This document shows, piece by piece, positions 1 through 7,937 of a DNA stretch of 64,000 nt (positions are counted from its first letter, which is position 1; each line of letters opens with the position of its first letter). This stretch comes from JALYYC01 sp963795805 (GTDB taxonomy: Bacteria > Chloroflexota > Dormibacteria > CF-121). The translations under genes were made by a program, and so were the position numbers. The stretch spans positions 744,001 to 808,000 of the forward strand of contig CAWCIV010000001.1 of NCBI GenBank assembly GCA_963795805.1. Direction: 5' to 3'. Below the pieces are notes generated by a model. The model was not told the DNA's origin. It worked only from the letters and a program-made list of their open reading frames with translations, and made no database searches.

Positions 1-30
1 CTCCAGCAAGGACGGTTGAAGACGGCATGA
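1..30 (+). CDS. C-terminal tail of a coiled-coil protein (partial)
   Basis: In frame 1 the window opens inside a gene that reads LQQGRLKTA and stops with TGA at 28-30. That stop overlaps the ATG of the next gene in an ATGA junction. The tail closely matches the last residues of the next protein (LQQGRKAA), so this is probably a tandem paralogue of it. Only the last nine codons are visible, so the function is inferred from that similarity alone. Confidence 0.5.
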   Translation, partial: LQQGRLKTA

Positions 31-362
31 GCGAGCAGGGGCAGAAAGCCAACCGGTCCTACTCCGACATCCTCAAGCTGAATCAGGAGGTCGTCCAGAA
101 TCTGCAGGGCTTGATCGAGGAACACGACGCCCGCAAGAAGGAGCTGGACGAGCTGAAGTATTCCTTCGACCAGGCGCAGGCCGAGATGGCGCGTCTCCAC
201 GAGGAGCTTCGACACGCCAATCAGCGCGACGCGGAGCGCCACGAACAGCTTCGTCAGCTGGAACAGGAGCGGGTCGACCAGCTCGGTGCGATGAGCGCCC
301 ACCTTGACGCCATGCGCGCCGCCGTCGATCGCTACCTGCAGCAAGGGCGGAAGGCCGCTTGA
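27..362 (+). CDS. Small coiled-coil protein, unknown function
   Basis: This 111-residue protein is dominated by charged heptad-like sequence (E/K/R/Q/L-rich) from about residue 20 to 95, so it is probably an extended coiled coil. Its N-terminus has a motif SYSDILKLNQE that recurs in the downstream protein as SFADILQQNQE. The internal LRQLEQER also recurs there. No enzyme motif, signal peptide or membrane segment is visible. It overlaps its neighbours by 4 bases on both sides, so it is co-translated with the receiver-domain protein and probably works with it as an assembly or scaffold partner. The family is not recognised. Confidence 0.8.
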   Translation: MSEQGQKANRSYSDILKLNQEVVQNLQGLIEEHDARKKELDELKYSFDQAQAEMARLHEELRHANQRDAERHEQLRQLEQERVDQLGAMSAHLDAMRAAVDRYLQQGRKAA

Positions 363-2923
363 GTCCCGAGGCACCGAAGGCCAGGTCCTTCGCCGACATC
401 CTTCAGCAGAATCAGGAGTTCATCGCGCACCTCCAGACCCTGCAGGACGATATCGCGAGCCAGCTCGAAGTCAAGGGCAAGGAGCTGGCCACGGTGCAGG
501 CGCAGCTGGATACCAAGCAAGCGGAACTCGACGAGCTCCAGAATGCCCAGCTCCAGTGGGCCATGGACCGCGAGGCGCTGCTGGCTGAGCACGCTTCCGC
601 GGAGAAGGGGCAAAAGGAACTTCAAAATCGCCATCAGCGGGCGGAAGCCGAGCTCCAGCAAGCCCGCGACCAATGGGCCGCGGAACGTGAGACCCTGCTC
701 GAGCGTCATGCCGCGCTCGACCAGGCGCACCAGGATCTCCAGCAGAGCCATGACCGCGTCCGGGTCGAGCTGGGCCGGCTGCAAGATGACGTCACGCGCG
801 CCAGGACCCGCGACGAGGAGCGTCGCAGCCAGCTGCGGCAGCTGGAGCAGGAGCGGATGGGGCTCAGTCAGAAGTACGAGGCCGAGCAGAAAAAGATCGC
901 CGCGGAGCTGAAGACCGTCCAGGGCGACCTGGACAGCCTCCAGTCTGCCCAGTTGCAGTGGGCGATGGACCGCGAGAGCTTGCTCAAGGATCGGGATGCG
1001 GCGGTGGCCCGTCTGGCCGCGCTCGAACAGGAGTGGCAGGCGGCGCGCGCCGAGCTGACGAGTGAGCGCAAGGGGCTTGCCGACACGAACGGGAAATTGG
1101 AGCAGCAGATCAAGGCGCTGTTGGCTGAAGTCGAGCCGCTCAAATTGGCCCGCGACAAGTGGCAGTCAGAACGGCAGCGGCTGATCGCCGACGTCGCCCG
1201 CCTGGAGCAGGAAGCCCAGACCGCCGAGGGGCAGTTCAAGGCTGACCGCAAGCTGCTGCAGACGCAGTTGGAAGAGTCGCGCAAGAAGGCCGCCGACCTC
1301 GACAAGGCGGAGGCCGAGTTCCAGCGGGTCAGTGACGAACGCTCGGCGCTGCTGACCAAGGTCAAAGCGCTGGAGAAAGACTGGCAGGTCCGCGAGACCT
1401 CCATTGCGGAAGAGAAGGCCGCGCTTAAGAAGCAGGTCCAGGACGTCAACGCGAAGCTGGCCGCGACGCAGCAGGACTATGAAAAGGTCAAAACGCTACA
1501 CGACGACCTCGCGGGCGAGAGTGGGCGCAAGGCCGAAGAGTGGACCGTTCGCGAGCAGCGCCTCACCTCAGAGAAGAATCAGCTCAAAGTCGACCTCGAG
1601 CGGGTCCAGGGTCAGCTCTCCGAGATGATGACCCAGACCAACGAGCTCCAGAGCCGCCGAGCCAACGAGTCGAAAGAGCTCGAACTGGCATGGCAGCGGG
1701 AGAAGGCATCGCTCAAGTCGCAGCTCGAGGAAGCTCGCAAAACGGCGGGCACCGGTCCCCCGTCGAGCCAGATCATCGCTCGCTACGAGACCGAGAAGCG
1801 CGCGATGCAGGCCCAGCTCGACGGGGTCCGGACCGAGCTGGCGTCATTGGGCAAGAACAAAGACACGGCGCCGGGCCTCATCCAGGCCAAGCGCGATTTC
1901 GAGGCGAAATTCCGGGTCATCTACGACCAGAGCCACGACCTCAACTCGCCGCTGAACGCGATCATCGGATTCTCCGAGATCCTCCTGGACGAGAAGGGGA
2001 ACAAGACCACGCCCGAAGAGCGGCGGGAGTTCGTCGCGCACATCAACGAGAGCGGCAAACGGCTCGTCGAACACATTCGCGAACTGATCGAGTTCGCCAA
2101 GCAGGAGTCGGGGATCCAGGAGCGCCCGGTGCAGATGCTGCCCCCGGTGGGCGTCAGCACCAAGGCCCCGGTCATCCTCGTCGCCGACAACGATCCATCG
2201 GTCAAGGAGCGGATCGAGCCCTTCCTCAGCCACGCGGGCTACGAAGTCGTGATCGCGGCCAGCGCCCAGGAGGCGCTGCGCAAGGCCGTTCAGCTCCAGC
2301 CCCTGGCGGTGCTGATCGATACGCAGCTCCCGCCAAATGGTGGTAGCGGGCTCGTCTACGACCTGAGACGTGAGTCCAAGACCAAGGACATCCCGATCGT
2401 GTTGACGTCGAAGGTCAACAAGGAATCGCTCCCCTTCGACATCGGTCAGGCGGACTTCCTGACGAAGCCGATCGACCGCCAGCAACTGCTTCAGATGATG
2501 GTCAAGTTCGACCTGCTTGCGGATGGCAAGCGCGGCAAGAAGACGCCGTCCTCGATCCTGATCGTGGACGACGATCCGCAGAACATCCGGCTGATCAAGG
2601 CGATGTTGAAGCCGTTCAACATGGAAGTCATGGTCGCCGACGGCGGGAAGGCCGGGCTTGAGATCGCGATGAAGAAGAAGCCAGACCTGATCATCCTCGA
2701 CCTGATGATGCCGGACGTCGACGGCTTCGAGGTCGTCTCCAAGCTGCGCGAAGACCCGGCCGCGGCGCAGATCCCGATCCTCATCTACACCGCCAAGAAC
2801 ATCACCAGTGAAGACCGAGAGCGGCTTCAGGGCAACATCCAGACGATCATCCAGAAAGGCGACTTCGGGAAGGATCGCTTCCTCGAGATGATCAACAACC
2901 TGCAGATCGCGCAAGCGAGCTAA
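359..2923 (+). CDS. Coiled-coil signalling protein with HisKA-like domain and two receiver domains, no HATPase
   Basis: This 854-residue protein starts at a TTG that overlaps the previous stop (TTGA). Residues about 15-510 are a long coiled coil with internal duplication (QLQWAMDRE occurs twice). A HisKA-like dimerisation helix follows, with phosphoacceptor His526 in SHDLNSPLNAIIGFSEIL. Two receiver domains come next, with likely phosphoacceptors Asp654 (LIDTQLP) and Asp781 (ILDLMMPDVDG). The usual HATPase domain (N, G1 and G2 boxes) is absent: receiver 1 begins about 60 residues after the histidine. The protein therefore cannot phosphorylate itself in the ordinary way and may be served in trans by the complete kinase encoded 18 bases downstream. 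Phosphorelay hub or scaffold is my inference. Confidence 0.85.
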   Translation: MSPEAPKARSFADILQQNQEFIAHLQTLQDDIASQLEVKGKELATVQAQLDTKQAELDELQNAQLQWAMDREALLAEHASAEKGQKELQNRHQRAEAELQQARDQWAAERETLLERHAALDQAHQDLQQSHDRVRVELGRLQDDVTRARTRDEERRSQLRQLEQERMGLSQKYEAEQKKIAAELKTVQGDLDSLQSAQLQWAMDRESLLKDRDAAVARLAALEQEWQAARAELTSERKGLADTNGKLEQQIKALLAEVEPLKLARDKWQSERQRLIADVARLEQEAQTAEGQFKADRKLLQTQLEESRKKAADLDKAEAEFQRVSDERSALLTKVKALEKDWQVRETSIAEEKAALKKQVQDVNAKLAATQQDYEKVKTLHDDLAGESGRKAEEWTVREQRLTSEKNQLKVDLERVQGQLSEMMTQTNELQSRRANESKELELAWQREKASLKSQLEEARKTAGTGPPSSQIIARYETEKRAMQAQLDGVRTELASLGKNKDTAPGLIQAKRDFEAKFRVIYDQSHDLNSPLNAIIGFSEILLDEKGNKTTPEERREFVAHINESGKRLVEHIRELIEFAKQESGIQERPVQMLPPVGVSTKAPVILVADNDPSVKERIEPFLSHAGYEVVIAASAQEALRKAVQLQPLAVLIDTQLPPNGGSGLVYDLRRESKTKDIPIVLTSKVNKESLPFDIGQADFLTKPIDRQQLLQMMVKFDLLADGKRGKKTPSSILIVDDDPQNIRLIKAMLKPFNMEVMVADGGKAGLEIAMKKKPDLIILDLMMPDVDGFEVVSKLREDPAAAQIPILIYTAKNITSEDRERLQGNIQTIIQKGDFGKDRFLEMINNLQIAQAS

Positions 2924-2941
2924 CCGCATGGAGCGGCCGGG

Positions 2942-5203
2942 GTGACCAGCCTCGATCGGCAGCTCATCAAGTTTCGCTTTGGGGCCGTGCTCGTCCCGGC
3001 CGCTCTGGTCTTCGTATTGCCCTCGCGATCGCTGCCGCTGACGTTGGCGCTGACGGCGCTTCTGATTGCCTACAACGGCGCCGCGATGCTCGTCGGGCGG
3101 CGCCGGGAACCCCGTGCTGGCCGGCTGCTGGCGGTGCTCGTCCTGGCCCTTGACCACTTCGTGGTCAGCGGATGGATCCTGCTCTTCGCCTCCCAGTCGA
3201 CCAGCCTGCCCTACCTGCTCTATGCACTGGTCGCGGCCGAAGCCGTCTTCCGCTTCGACCTCTGGGGTGGGATCGCGACCGCCGTATTCTTCAGCAGCGG
3301 CATCATCCTGTTTCAGACCGGGGACCTTGGCCTGGCGATCTCGGTTCGCGACGCTGTCCTTCGCGCGATCCCGACGGTCGCCGCGATCGCGGGTCTCGGT
3401 GCCGCGGTCCGTGCCACCAACACAGAGGTCCGGGGCACCCGGCGCCGCCTCCACCAGACCGAACAGCTTCGACGAGTGCTCGGCGAACTGGTCGGCCAGC
3501 TGGACGTCGGTCGCATGCTCTATACGGTCATCCGATGCGGGATGGAGATGCTGCAACTTGAGTCCGGCGCCGTGGTTCTGCTGGACGAGGACCGTGGGAT
3601 CTTCACCCTGCGAGCCGTCGTCCACATGCCGGAAGCGCCCGAGGGGACCGCGGTCCCGGTCGGCGACGGCATCGTCGGGCGCACCGTTCGGGAACGCCGC
3701 TTCACGATGCTCAGCGAGTCGCCGCTGTTCGACTTACCGGGCTTGAATGGCGCCGAATATGCTCGGACCTTCGGCATTCCGGTCCTGCTCGACGGCAAGG
3801 TGTGTGGCGTGCTGCACCTCAACACCTCGGACGGCCATCGGCGCCTGACCCGCTGGGAGGAGGAAGCCCTCGAGCTGCTGGCCCAGCAGTTGGCGGTCGC
3901 ACTTCGCAACCTGCGGCTCTTCGAGGAGACGGAGAAACGCGCCCGACGCCTCGAGCTCTTGAACCAATCGATCGACCAGATGAACCAGAAGCTGTTCGAT
4001 CCGGAGCTCGTCGATGTGATCGCGACTGCGCTCACCGATCACCTCGGCCTGGCCGTCGCGCAGCTCTGGCTGGTGGAAGTGACCGACGGGGCCCTTTACC
4101 GCCGCGCTGGTCACCACACCACGAAGCTGGCGCCGCCGGTCGCGGGGCGTGTCGAGCGTGGGATGACCGAGATCGGGCAGGTTGCCGAGCTCCGGGTTCC
4201 GATCATCACCAACGACCCCGCCAACCACCGGCAGATGTCACTCAATCCCTGGATGGCCGATGAGGGCATCCAGGCGTTCGCGGGATTTCCACTGGTCGTC
4301 GGCGAGCAGCTGCTCGGCGTGCTGGCCGTGTATCACCGGCGCCCACTGGACCGAAACACGATCGAGCTCCTGACCCTGTTCGCGCAGCACGCGGCGACGG
4401 CGATCCAGGAAGCGCATCTCTTCCACCTCGCCACCGAGCAAACGGCGCGGCTCGGCGCCGTCAACGCCGAACTGCACCGGGCAAACCAGCACAAGTCCGA
4501 ATTCCTCGCGAACATGAGCCACGAGCTGCGCACCCCGCTCAACTCCATCATCGGGTTTTCCCAACTGCTCCTCGAAGGCGATGGAGGGATCCTTTCCGGC
4601 GAGCAACGCCAGGACGTCGAGATCATCGGCCAGAACGGGCAGCACCTGCTCGCACTGATCAACGACCTGCTCGACATCTCCAAGCTCGAGGCGGGCAAGG
4701 CGCAGCTGAATCGTGGTGAGGTGGACCTCGATGCGCTCGTCTTCGAGTGCGTCGAGAGCGTCGGATCGCTCGCCAAGACGAAGCGGCTGGATCTGAGCAG
4801 CAGCGTCGCCCCCGATGTGGGGAAGATCTTCGCCGACGGCCCAAAGCTGAAGCAGGTCCTGTTGAACCTTCTCGGCAACGCGATCAAGTTCACCGAGGCG
4901 GGCAGCGTGCGGGTGGCTGTGGAACGGCAGGGGGCTGAGGTCCGGCTCAGCGTTCGGGACACAGGGATCGGCGTCCCGGCCGAGGACCTGGAGCGGATCT
5001 TCGAGAGCTTTCAGCAGGGCAATAGCGGCATGAGCGGCAAATACCAGGGCACGGGCCTCGGGCTCTCGATCTGCCGCCGCCTGGTCGAGATGCACGGCGG
5101 ACGGATCTGGGTGAAGAGCACGCCCGGACAGGGCAGCACCTTCATGTTCACGATCCCGCAGCGCGCAGCCCTGGACGCGATCGACCTCTCGGCTGCGGCC
5201 TAG
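2942..5203 (+). CDS. Membrane GAF-domain sensor histidine kinase
   Basis: This 753-residue protein has a GTG start 18 bases after the preceding stop. The N-terminal ~155 residues hold several hydrophobic helices (probable membrane sensor). Two GAF domains follow (about 185-335 and 350-505). The HisKA domain carries His527 in MSHELRTPLNSIIGFSQ. The HATPase domain is complete: N box LLNLLGNAIKF near 640, G1 DTGIGV near 672 and G2 GTGLGLSICRRL near 702. It is thus a functional-looking kinase without its own receiver. Likely partners are the coil/receiver protein just upstream and possibly the OmpR-type regulator at 5946-6680 on the other strand. The ligand is unknown. Confidence 0.92.
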   Translation: MTSLDRQLIKFRFGAVLVPAALVFVLPSRSLPLTLALTALLIAYNGAAMLVGRRREPRAGRLLAVLVLALDHFVVSGWILLFASQSTSLPYLLYALVAAEAVFRFDLWGGIATAVFFSSGIILFQTGDLGLAISVRDAVLRAIPTVAAIAGLGAAVRATNTEVRGTRRRLHQTEQLRRVLGELVGQLDVGRMLYTVIRCGMEMLQLESGAVVLLDEDRGIFTLRAVVHMPEAPEGTAVPVGDGIVGRTVRERRFTMLSESPLFDLPGLNGAEYARTFGIPVLLDGKVCGVLHLNTSDGHRRLTRWEEEALELLAQQLAVALRNLRLFEETEKRARRLELLNQSIDQMNQKLFDPELVDVIATALTDHLGLAVAQLWLVEVTDGALYRRAGHHTTKLAPPVAGRVERGMTEIGQVAELRVPIITNDPANHRQMSLNPWMADEGIQAFAGFPLVVGEQLLGVLAVYHRRPLDRNTIELLTLFAQHAATAIQEAHLFHLATEQTARLGAVNAELHRANQHKSEFLANMSHELRTPLNSIIGFSQLLLEGDGGILSGEQRQDVEIIGQNGQHLLALINDLLDISKLEAGKAQLNRGEVDLDALVFECVESVGSLAKTKRLDLSSSVAPDVGKIFADGPKLKQVLLNLLGNAIKFTEAGSVRVAVERQGAEVRLSVRDTGIGVPAEDLERIFESFQQGNSGMSGKYQGTGLGLSICRRLVEMHGGRIWVKSTPGQGSTFMFTIPQRAALDAIDLSAAA

Positions 5204-5793
5204 CCCAGGACGCCCGTGATCAGCGCGACGGCGACGATCGCCATCACGCCCGCGGCTGCGAACTGCAGCGGACGCTCCGGAATCGCGGCTCCGAGGCGGT
5301 TGCCGAGCCCGACCGCGATTGCGGAGACGGCCCAGAGCGCCAGTGTCGCGCTGATGAAGATGGTGACCGGCTCCCGATAACGTGCCTGCAGGGCGGCAGT
5401 CGCCAGCTGGGTCAGGTCGCCCCATTCGGCGATGAAGACCACGAGGAAGGCCGTCACGAGCGGGCGCCGGTGCTTACGTTCCTCTCGCTCGATCTCCTGC
5501 TCCTCCTCGACCTCGGTCCTTTTCAGGTTTCGGCGCACGACGAGCGCGGCCATCACCAGGAAGAGGATTCCGGCCCCAATCCGAACCGGTTCGCGGGGAA
5601 GCAAAGCGAAGATCGAACCGGCAAAGACCGCGACCGCGCTCTGGATCAGGAATGCCGCACACGCGCCGACGAGGACGGGAAAGGGGCGGTGACGGGTCGC
5701 CAGCAGCAGGGCGGCCAGCGCCGTCTTGTCGGGCAGCTCAAGAAGAAAGATGATGGTGAACACGCTGACGCCGAGCGTGAGGGCGTGGGTCAC
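5200..5793 (-). CDS. TMEM165/GDT1 (UPF0016) family cation transporter
   Basis: This 197-residue polytopic membrane protein has about six hydrophobic helices in two halves, joined by a charged loop (residues 92-110, very Glu/Arg-rich). Each half has the family signature: ELPDKT at 19-24, where Pro replaces the usual Gly of E-x-G-D-K-T, and EWGDLT at 123-128. Characterised family members move Mn2+ or Ca2+ in exchange for protons, and bacterial ones act in Mn2+ efflux. The gene converges on the histidine kinase, with a 4-base overlap of the 3' ends. Specific ion not determined from sequence. Confidence 0.9.
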   Translation of the reverse strand: MTHALTLGVSVFTIIFLLELPDKTALAALLLATRHRPFPVLVGACAAFLIQSAVAVFAGSIFALLPREPVRIGAGILFLVMAALVVRRNLKRTEVEEEQEIEREERKHRRPLVTAFLVVFIAEWGDLTQLATAALQARYREPVTIFISATLALWAVSAIAVGLGNRLGAAIPERPLQFAAAGVMAIVAVALITGVLG

Positions 5794-5835
5794 GAACCGA
5801 CTCAGTCTACGGGCACACCACTATCTATTGGTGGC

Positions 5836-5943
5836 TTAGCGGAGCCAGAGCGGGAAGCTGAGCGCGAAGACGGTCAGGCCCAGCGCGAGCGTGCGCCACG
5901 ACGGCAGGGCTCGAACGGACGTGGTGTGAGCCAGGTTCATCAT
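5836..5943 (-). CDS. Putative 35-residue membrane peptide
   Basis: An ATG two bases beyond the stop of the response-regulator gene opens a 35-codon frame (MMNLAHTT...). It contains one hydrophobic stretch (LALGLTVFALSFPLWL) preceded by Arg and ending in Arg. The upstream GGCGGG could serve as a weak ribosome-binding site. Position and hydrophobicity suggest a small single-pass membrane protein co-transcribed with the regulator. With no homologue recalled and so short a frame, it may be fortuitous. Confidence 0.3.
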   Translation of the reverse strand: MMNLAHTTSVRALPSWRTLALGLTVFALSFPLWLR

Positions 5944-5945
5944 CG

Positions 5946-6680
5946 TTATCCCGCCATCGCCAGGGGCTCTTGCCCGGCCGGGTAGTTGACCTTGGCGGCA
6001 AAGCGGTAGCCGACGCCGCGCTTGGTCTGGATATAGATCGGTTTGCTCGGGTTGGGCTCGATCTTGCTGCGCAGGCGCGAGATGTGCACGCGCAGCCCCT
6101 CTTCGTAGGCTTCCTCGTCCCCGGCCCACGCCTTCGCGAGCAGGGTCTCGTTGGTGACCACGCGCCCGGCGTTCCGGACCAGCAGGAAGAGCAGCTTGGA
6201 CTCGGTCGGCGTCAGGGTCACCTGCTGGCCCTTCACGCGCGCCCAGTGCTGGACGAAGTTGATCTGGAAGTCCTGGTCGATAACGACCTCGGGCTGATCG
6301 ACGCCGGCCGACTCGCCGTAGCGGCGAAGCACCCGCTGGACGCGCGCGACCAGTTCTTCTTTCTCGAACGGTTTGACAATATAGTCCTCGGCGTACATCT
6401 GCAGGCCCTCGACCTTGCTCTCCACGGCGGCCACGGCGCTCAGGATCACGATCGGCACGTCGAGGTGGCTCTTGATGCGCCGGCAGAGCTCGAAGCCGTC
6501 CATCTCGGGCATCATCAGGTCGACCACGACGAGATGCGGAATGCCTTCGTGCAGCTTTCGCAGGGCCTCGGGGCCGCTCCCTGCGGTCATGACCTCATAG
6601 CCGGCGTGCTCCAGAATCCGTTTCAGGATCTCGCGGGCCATCGCGTCATCGTCGACGATCAGGATCCGGTACCGATTCAC
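5946..6680 (-). CDS. OmpR/PhoB-family response regulator
   Basis: This 244-residue transcriptional regulator has a receiver domain (acidic pocket DDD at 10-12, phosphoacceptor Asp54 in VVVDLMMPEMDG, Lys in VKPFEKEEL) and a C-terminal winged helix (LTPTESKLLFLLVRNAG ... HISRLRSKIEP ... GVGYRF). I chose the GTG at 6680 over an upstream ATG at 6809. The receiver fold begins there, and GGAGAGAGGGG lies at good spacing, while the 43 extra residues have no domain character. No histidine kinase is adjacent on this strand. The kinase ending at 5203 is the nearest candidate partner. Confidence 0.93.
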   Translation of the reverse strand: MNRYRILIVDDDAMAREILKRILEHAGYEVMTAGSGPEALRKLHEGIPHLVVVDLMMPEMDGFELCRRIKSHLDVPIVILSAVAAVESKVEGLQMYAEDYIVKPFEKEELVARVQRVLRRYGESAGVDQPEVVIDQDFQINFVQHWARVKGQQVTLTPTESKLLFLLVRNAGRVVTNETLLAKAWAGDEEAYEEGLRVHISRLRSKIEPNPSKPIYIQTKRGVGYRFAAKVNYPAGQEPLAMAG

Positions 6681-6997
6681 GATAGTTAACCCCTCTCTCC
6701 CTGCCGCCAGCGCGCGTCGCGCGGCGGACCGGCCGCCATGAATTTGGACTTGTCCATCGCTCAAGTCCGACTGGTGAGCCGGCAGAGATATATGGCCGGG
6801 GTCGTTCATTTCCTTACGATTCCTCTTTACGATTTGATGACTCTTGTCGCGTCGAGGTCACGCTGCGTGGCCGACATTGACGTGACCCAGGCACCACCTT
6901 AATGAGGCAGGCTTACGACGCTTGTTACAGGGTCGATACCGATTTCGGCGCGATCCGCCTACTCCGCCTGAAGCTGCGCTAGAATCCTCTTCGCCTC
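6681..6997. promoter_or_regulatory. Divergent regulatory region between the response regulator and tRNA-Leu
   Basis: This 317-base interval has no convincing gene. It holds an inverted repeat GGACTTG/CAAGTCC (6746-6752 and 6762-6768) and two direct copies of TTACGATT 13 bases apart (6814-6821 and 6827-6834). Tandem direct repeats are a common binding layout for OmpR/PhoB-type regulators, so the second element could be an autoregulatory site, which is inference. A possible -10 for the tRNA lies at its right edge. Confidence 0.4.
6980..6985 (+). promoter_or_regulatory. -10 element of tRNA-Leu
   Basis: TAGAAT lies 12 bases before the first base of the tRNA, a fitting position for transcription to start a few bases ahead of the mature 5' end. 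No good -35 hexamer is visible. Confidence 0.55.
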
Positions 6998-7081
6998 GCC
7001 CGGGTGGTGGAACTGGTAGACACGCAGCTTTGAGGGGGCTGTGAGCGCAAGCTTGTAAGGGTTCAAATCCCTTCCCGGGCA
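6998..7081 (+). tRNA. tRNA-Leu(GAG)
   Basis: The acceptor stem GCCCGGG/CCCGGGC with discriminator A closes at 7081. The D arm is GGTGGAACTGGTAGACACGC. The anticodon stem CAGCT/GGCTG encloses loop TTGAGGG with anticodon GAG at 7032-7034. A long class II variable arm (GAGCGCAAGCTT) and the T arm AAGGG-TTCAAAT-CCCTT follow. The long variable arm and anticodon identify leucine (CUC/CUU codons). CCA is not encoded. Confidence 0.95.
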
Positions 7082-7096
7082 GAGCCCCAACACGTG

Positions 7097-7609
7097 ATGG
7101 ACTTGAGCGGGCTCAGCGCCGCGTACCTCCGCCTGCGCTACCGCCGGCACCGCTTCGGCCCGGGATTCCGCGGCCCGATGCGCCTGCGGATCCGGGGAAA
7201 GGGCGTGGTGTCGTTCGGCCACGACGTTCATATCCGCAACGACTCCGGGCGCACGGCCATCCTCACGTTCAATGCCGACGCCCGGATCGAGGTCGGCGAC
7301 CGCGTCCAGATGGACGGCGCCGGCCTGATGTCGGCCAGCCGGATCATCATCGACGCCGACGCGATCCTCGGGCCCTGCCTGCTTGTCGACACCGACTTTC
7401 ACACTGTCGTGGGCTCGCGGCGCGAAACCAGCGAGATCGCCGCTCGCCGGCCGATCCGGGTCGGCCGTCACGCTTTGATCGAAGGCAAGGCCACCGTGCT
7501 CAAGGGCGTATCGATCGGGGACGGCGCGCTGGTGCGGTGGGCCTCGGTGGTTGCCTCAGACGTTCCCGCTGGGGCCGTGGTGATCGGCAATCCCGCGACC
7601 GTGGTCTAA
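7097..7609 (+). CDS. Hexapeptide-repeat (left-handed beta-helix) acyltransferase
   Basis: This 170-residue protein is built of imperfect hexapeptide turns ([LIV]-G-x4) from about residue 35 to the end. It closes with the family hallmark DVPAGAVVIGNPATVV. A His in the DTDFHTV loop is placed like the catalytic base of xenobiotic/serine/sugar O-acetyltransferases, though its role is inferred. I prefer the ATG at 7097 to the GTG one codon upstream. It begins 15 bases after the tRNA with no clear Shine-Dalgarno. The substrate is probably a cell-surface sugar or small molecule and cannot be fixed. Another member lies at 34568-35137. Confidence 0.8.
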   Translation: MDLSGLSAAYLRLRYRRHRFGPGFRGPMRLRIRGKGVVSFGHDVHIRNDSGRTAILTFNADARIEVGDRVQMDGAGLMSASRIIIDADAILGPCLLVDTDFHTVVGSRRETSEIAARRPIRVGRHALIEGKATVLKGVSIGDGALVRWASVVASDVPAGAVVIGNPATVV

Positions 7610-7616
7610 GGCCAGG

Positions 7617-7808
7617 TCAGGCGCCGACGACGGCGCCCTGGATGTTGCAATAGGTGTTCCGCACCGTATTGCCCAGAACGATCAGGGTCACCAGGATCAC
7701 GATCACGACCAGGCACATGATGAGGGAATACTCAACCAGCGCCTGACCGTTCTCGTTCTCGGTCCACCCAAAGAGGGTCCTGATTCTGGCGGCGATTAAG
7801 GTGATCAT
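7617..7808 (-). CDS. Flp/Fap-type class IVb pilin
   Basis: This 63-residue pilin precursor has a short leader ending in Gly (ENENG) and then QALVEYSLIMCLVVIVIL. Cleavage after the Gly would put Glu at +5 and Tyr at +6 of the mature pilin, the Flp signature. One hydrophobic segment (about 22-46) forms the pilin helix, with a short Cys-containing tail. Flp pilins are secreted by Tad machinery after processing by a TadV/CpaA peptidase. None of those genes is in this window, so the pilin is an orphan here. An unusual hairpin sits immediately upstream of the start. Confidence 0.9.
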   Translation of the reverse strand: MITLIAARIRTLFGWTENENGQALVEYSLIMCLVVIVILVTLIVLGNTVRNTYCNIQGAVVGA

Positions 7809-7815
7809 TGGTTCT

Positions 7816-7848
7816 TACTCGGGAGAAATTTTCTCCGCAATCCGAGTA
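7816..7848 (-). promoter_or_regulatory. Hairpin in the flp 5' leader
   Basis: A nested inverted repeat precedes the flp start by 7 bases. The inner arms are GGAGAAA (7822-7828) and TTTCTCC (7830-7836). The outer arms are TACTCGG (7816-7822) and CCGAGTA (7842-7848). In the transcript the only GGAG near the start is inside the stem, so the hairpin could hold back translation. It could equally be a DNA operator. Function is inferred. Confidence 0.45.
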
Positions 7849-7937
7849 TGGACGTACAACGGGGAGGGTAGGCATTTCCAGACGGGTCGTGGCCCGATCG
7901 TCGCCGGGTTGTGACTCCGGCCGCCCGAAGCCCGACT

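Noticed and set aside
1844..3625. 593-residue open frame on the minus strand
   Set aside because: It is antisense to the HisKA/receiver protein and the kinase, both with clear motifs. Its composition (Asp/Arg/Gln-rich) is that of a mirror frame in G+C-rich coding DNA.
4238..5425. 395-residue minus-strand open frame
   Set aside because: Antisense to the kinase's GAF/HATPase region and overlapping the GDT1 gene out of frame; no domain character.
6746..6768. Inverted repeat considered as a terminator
   Set aside because: No T-tract follows in either direction, and it lies in the 5' region of the regulator gene.
6998..7609. tRNA-adjacent acyltransferase considered as the edge of an integrated element
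   Set aside because: No integrase, no repeat of the tRNA 3' end nearby, and base composition does not change.
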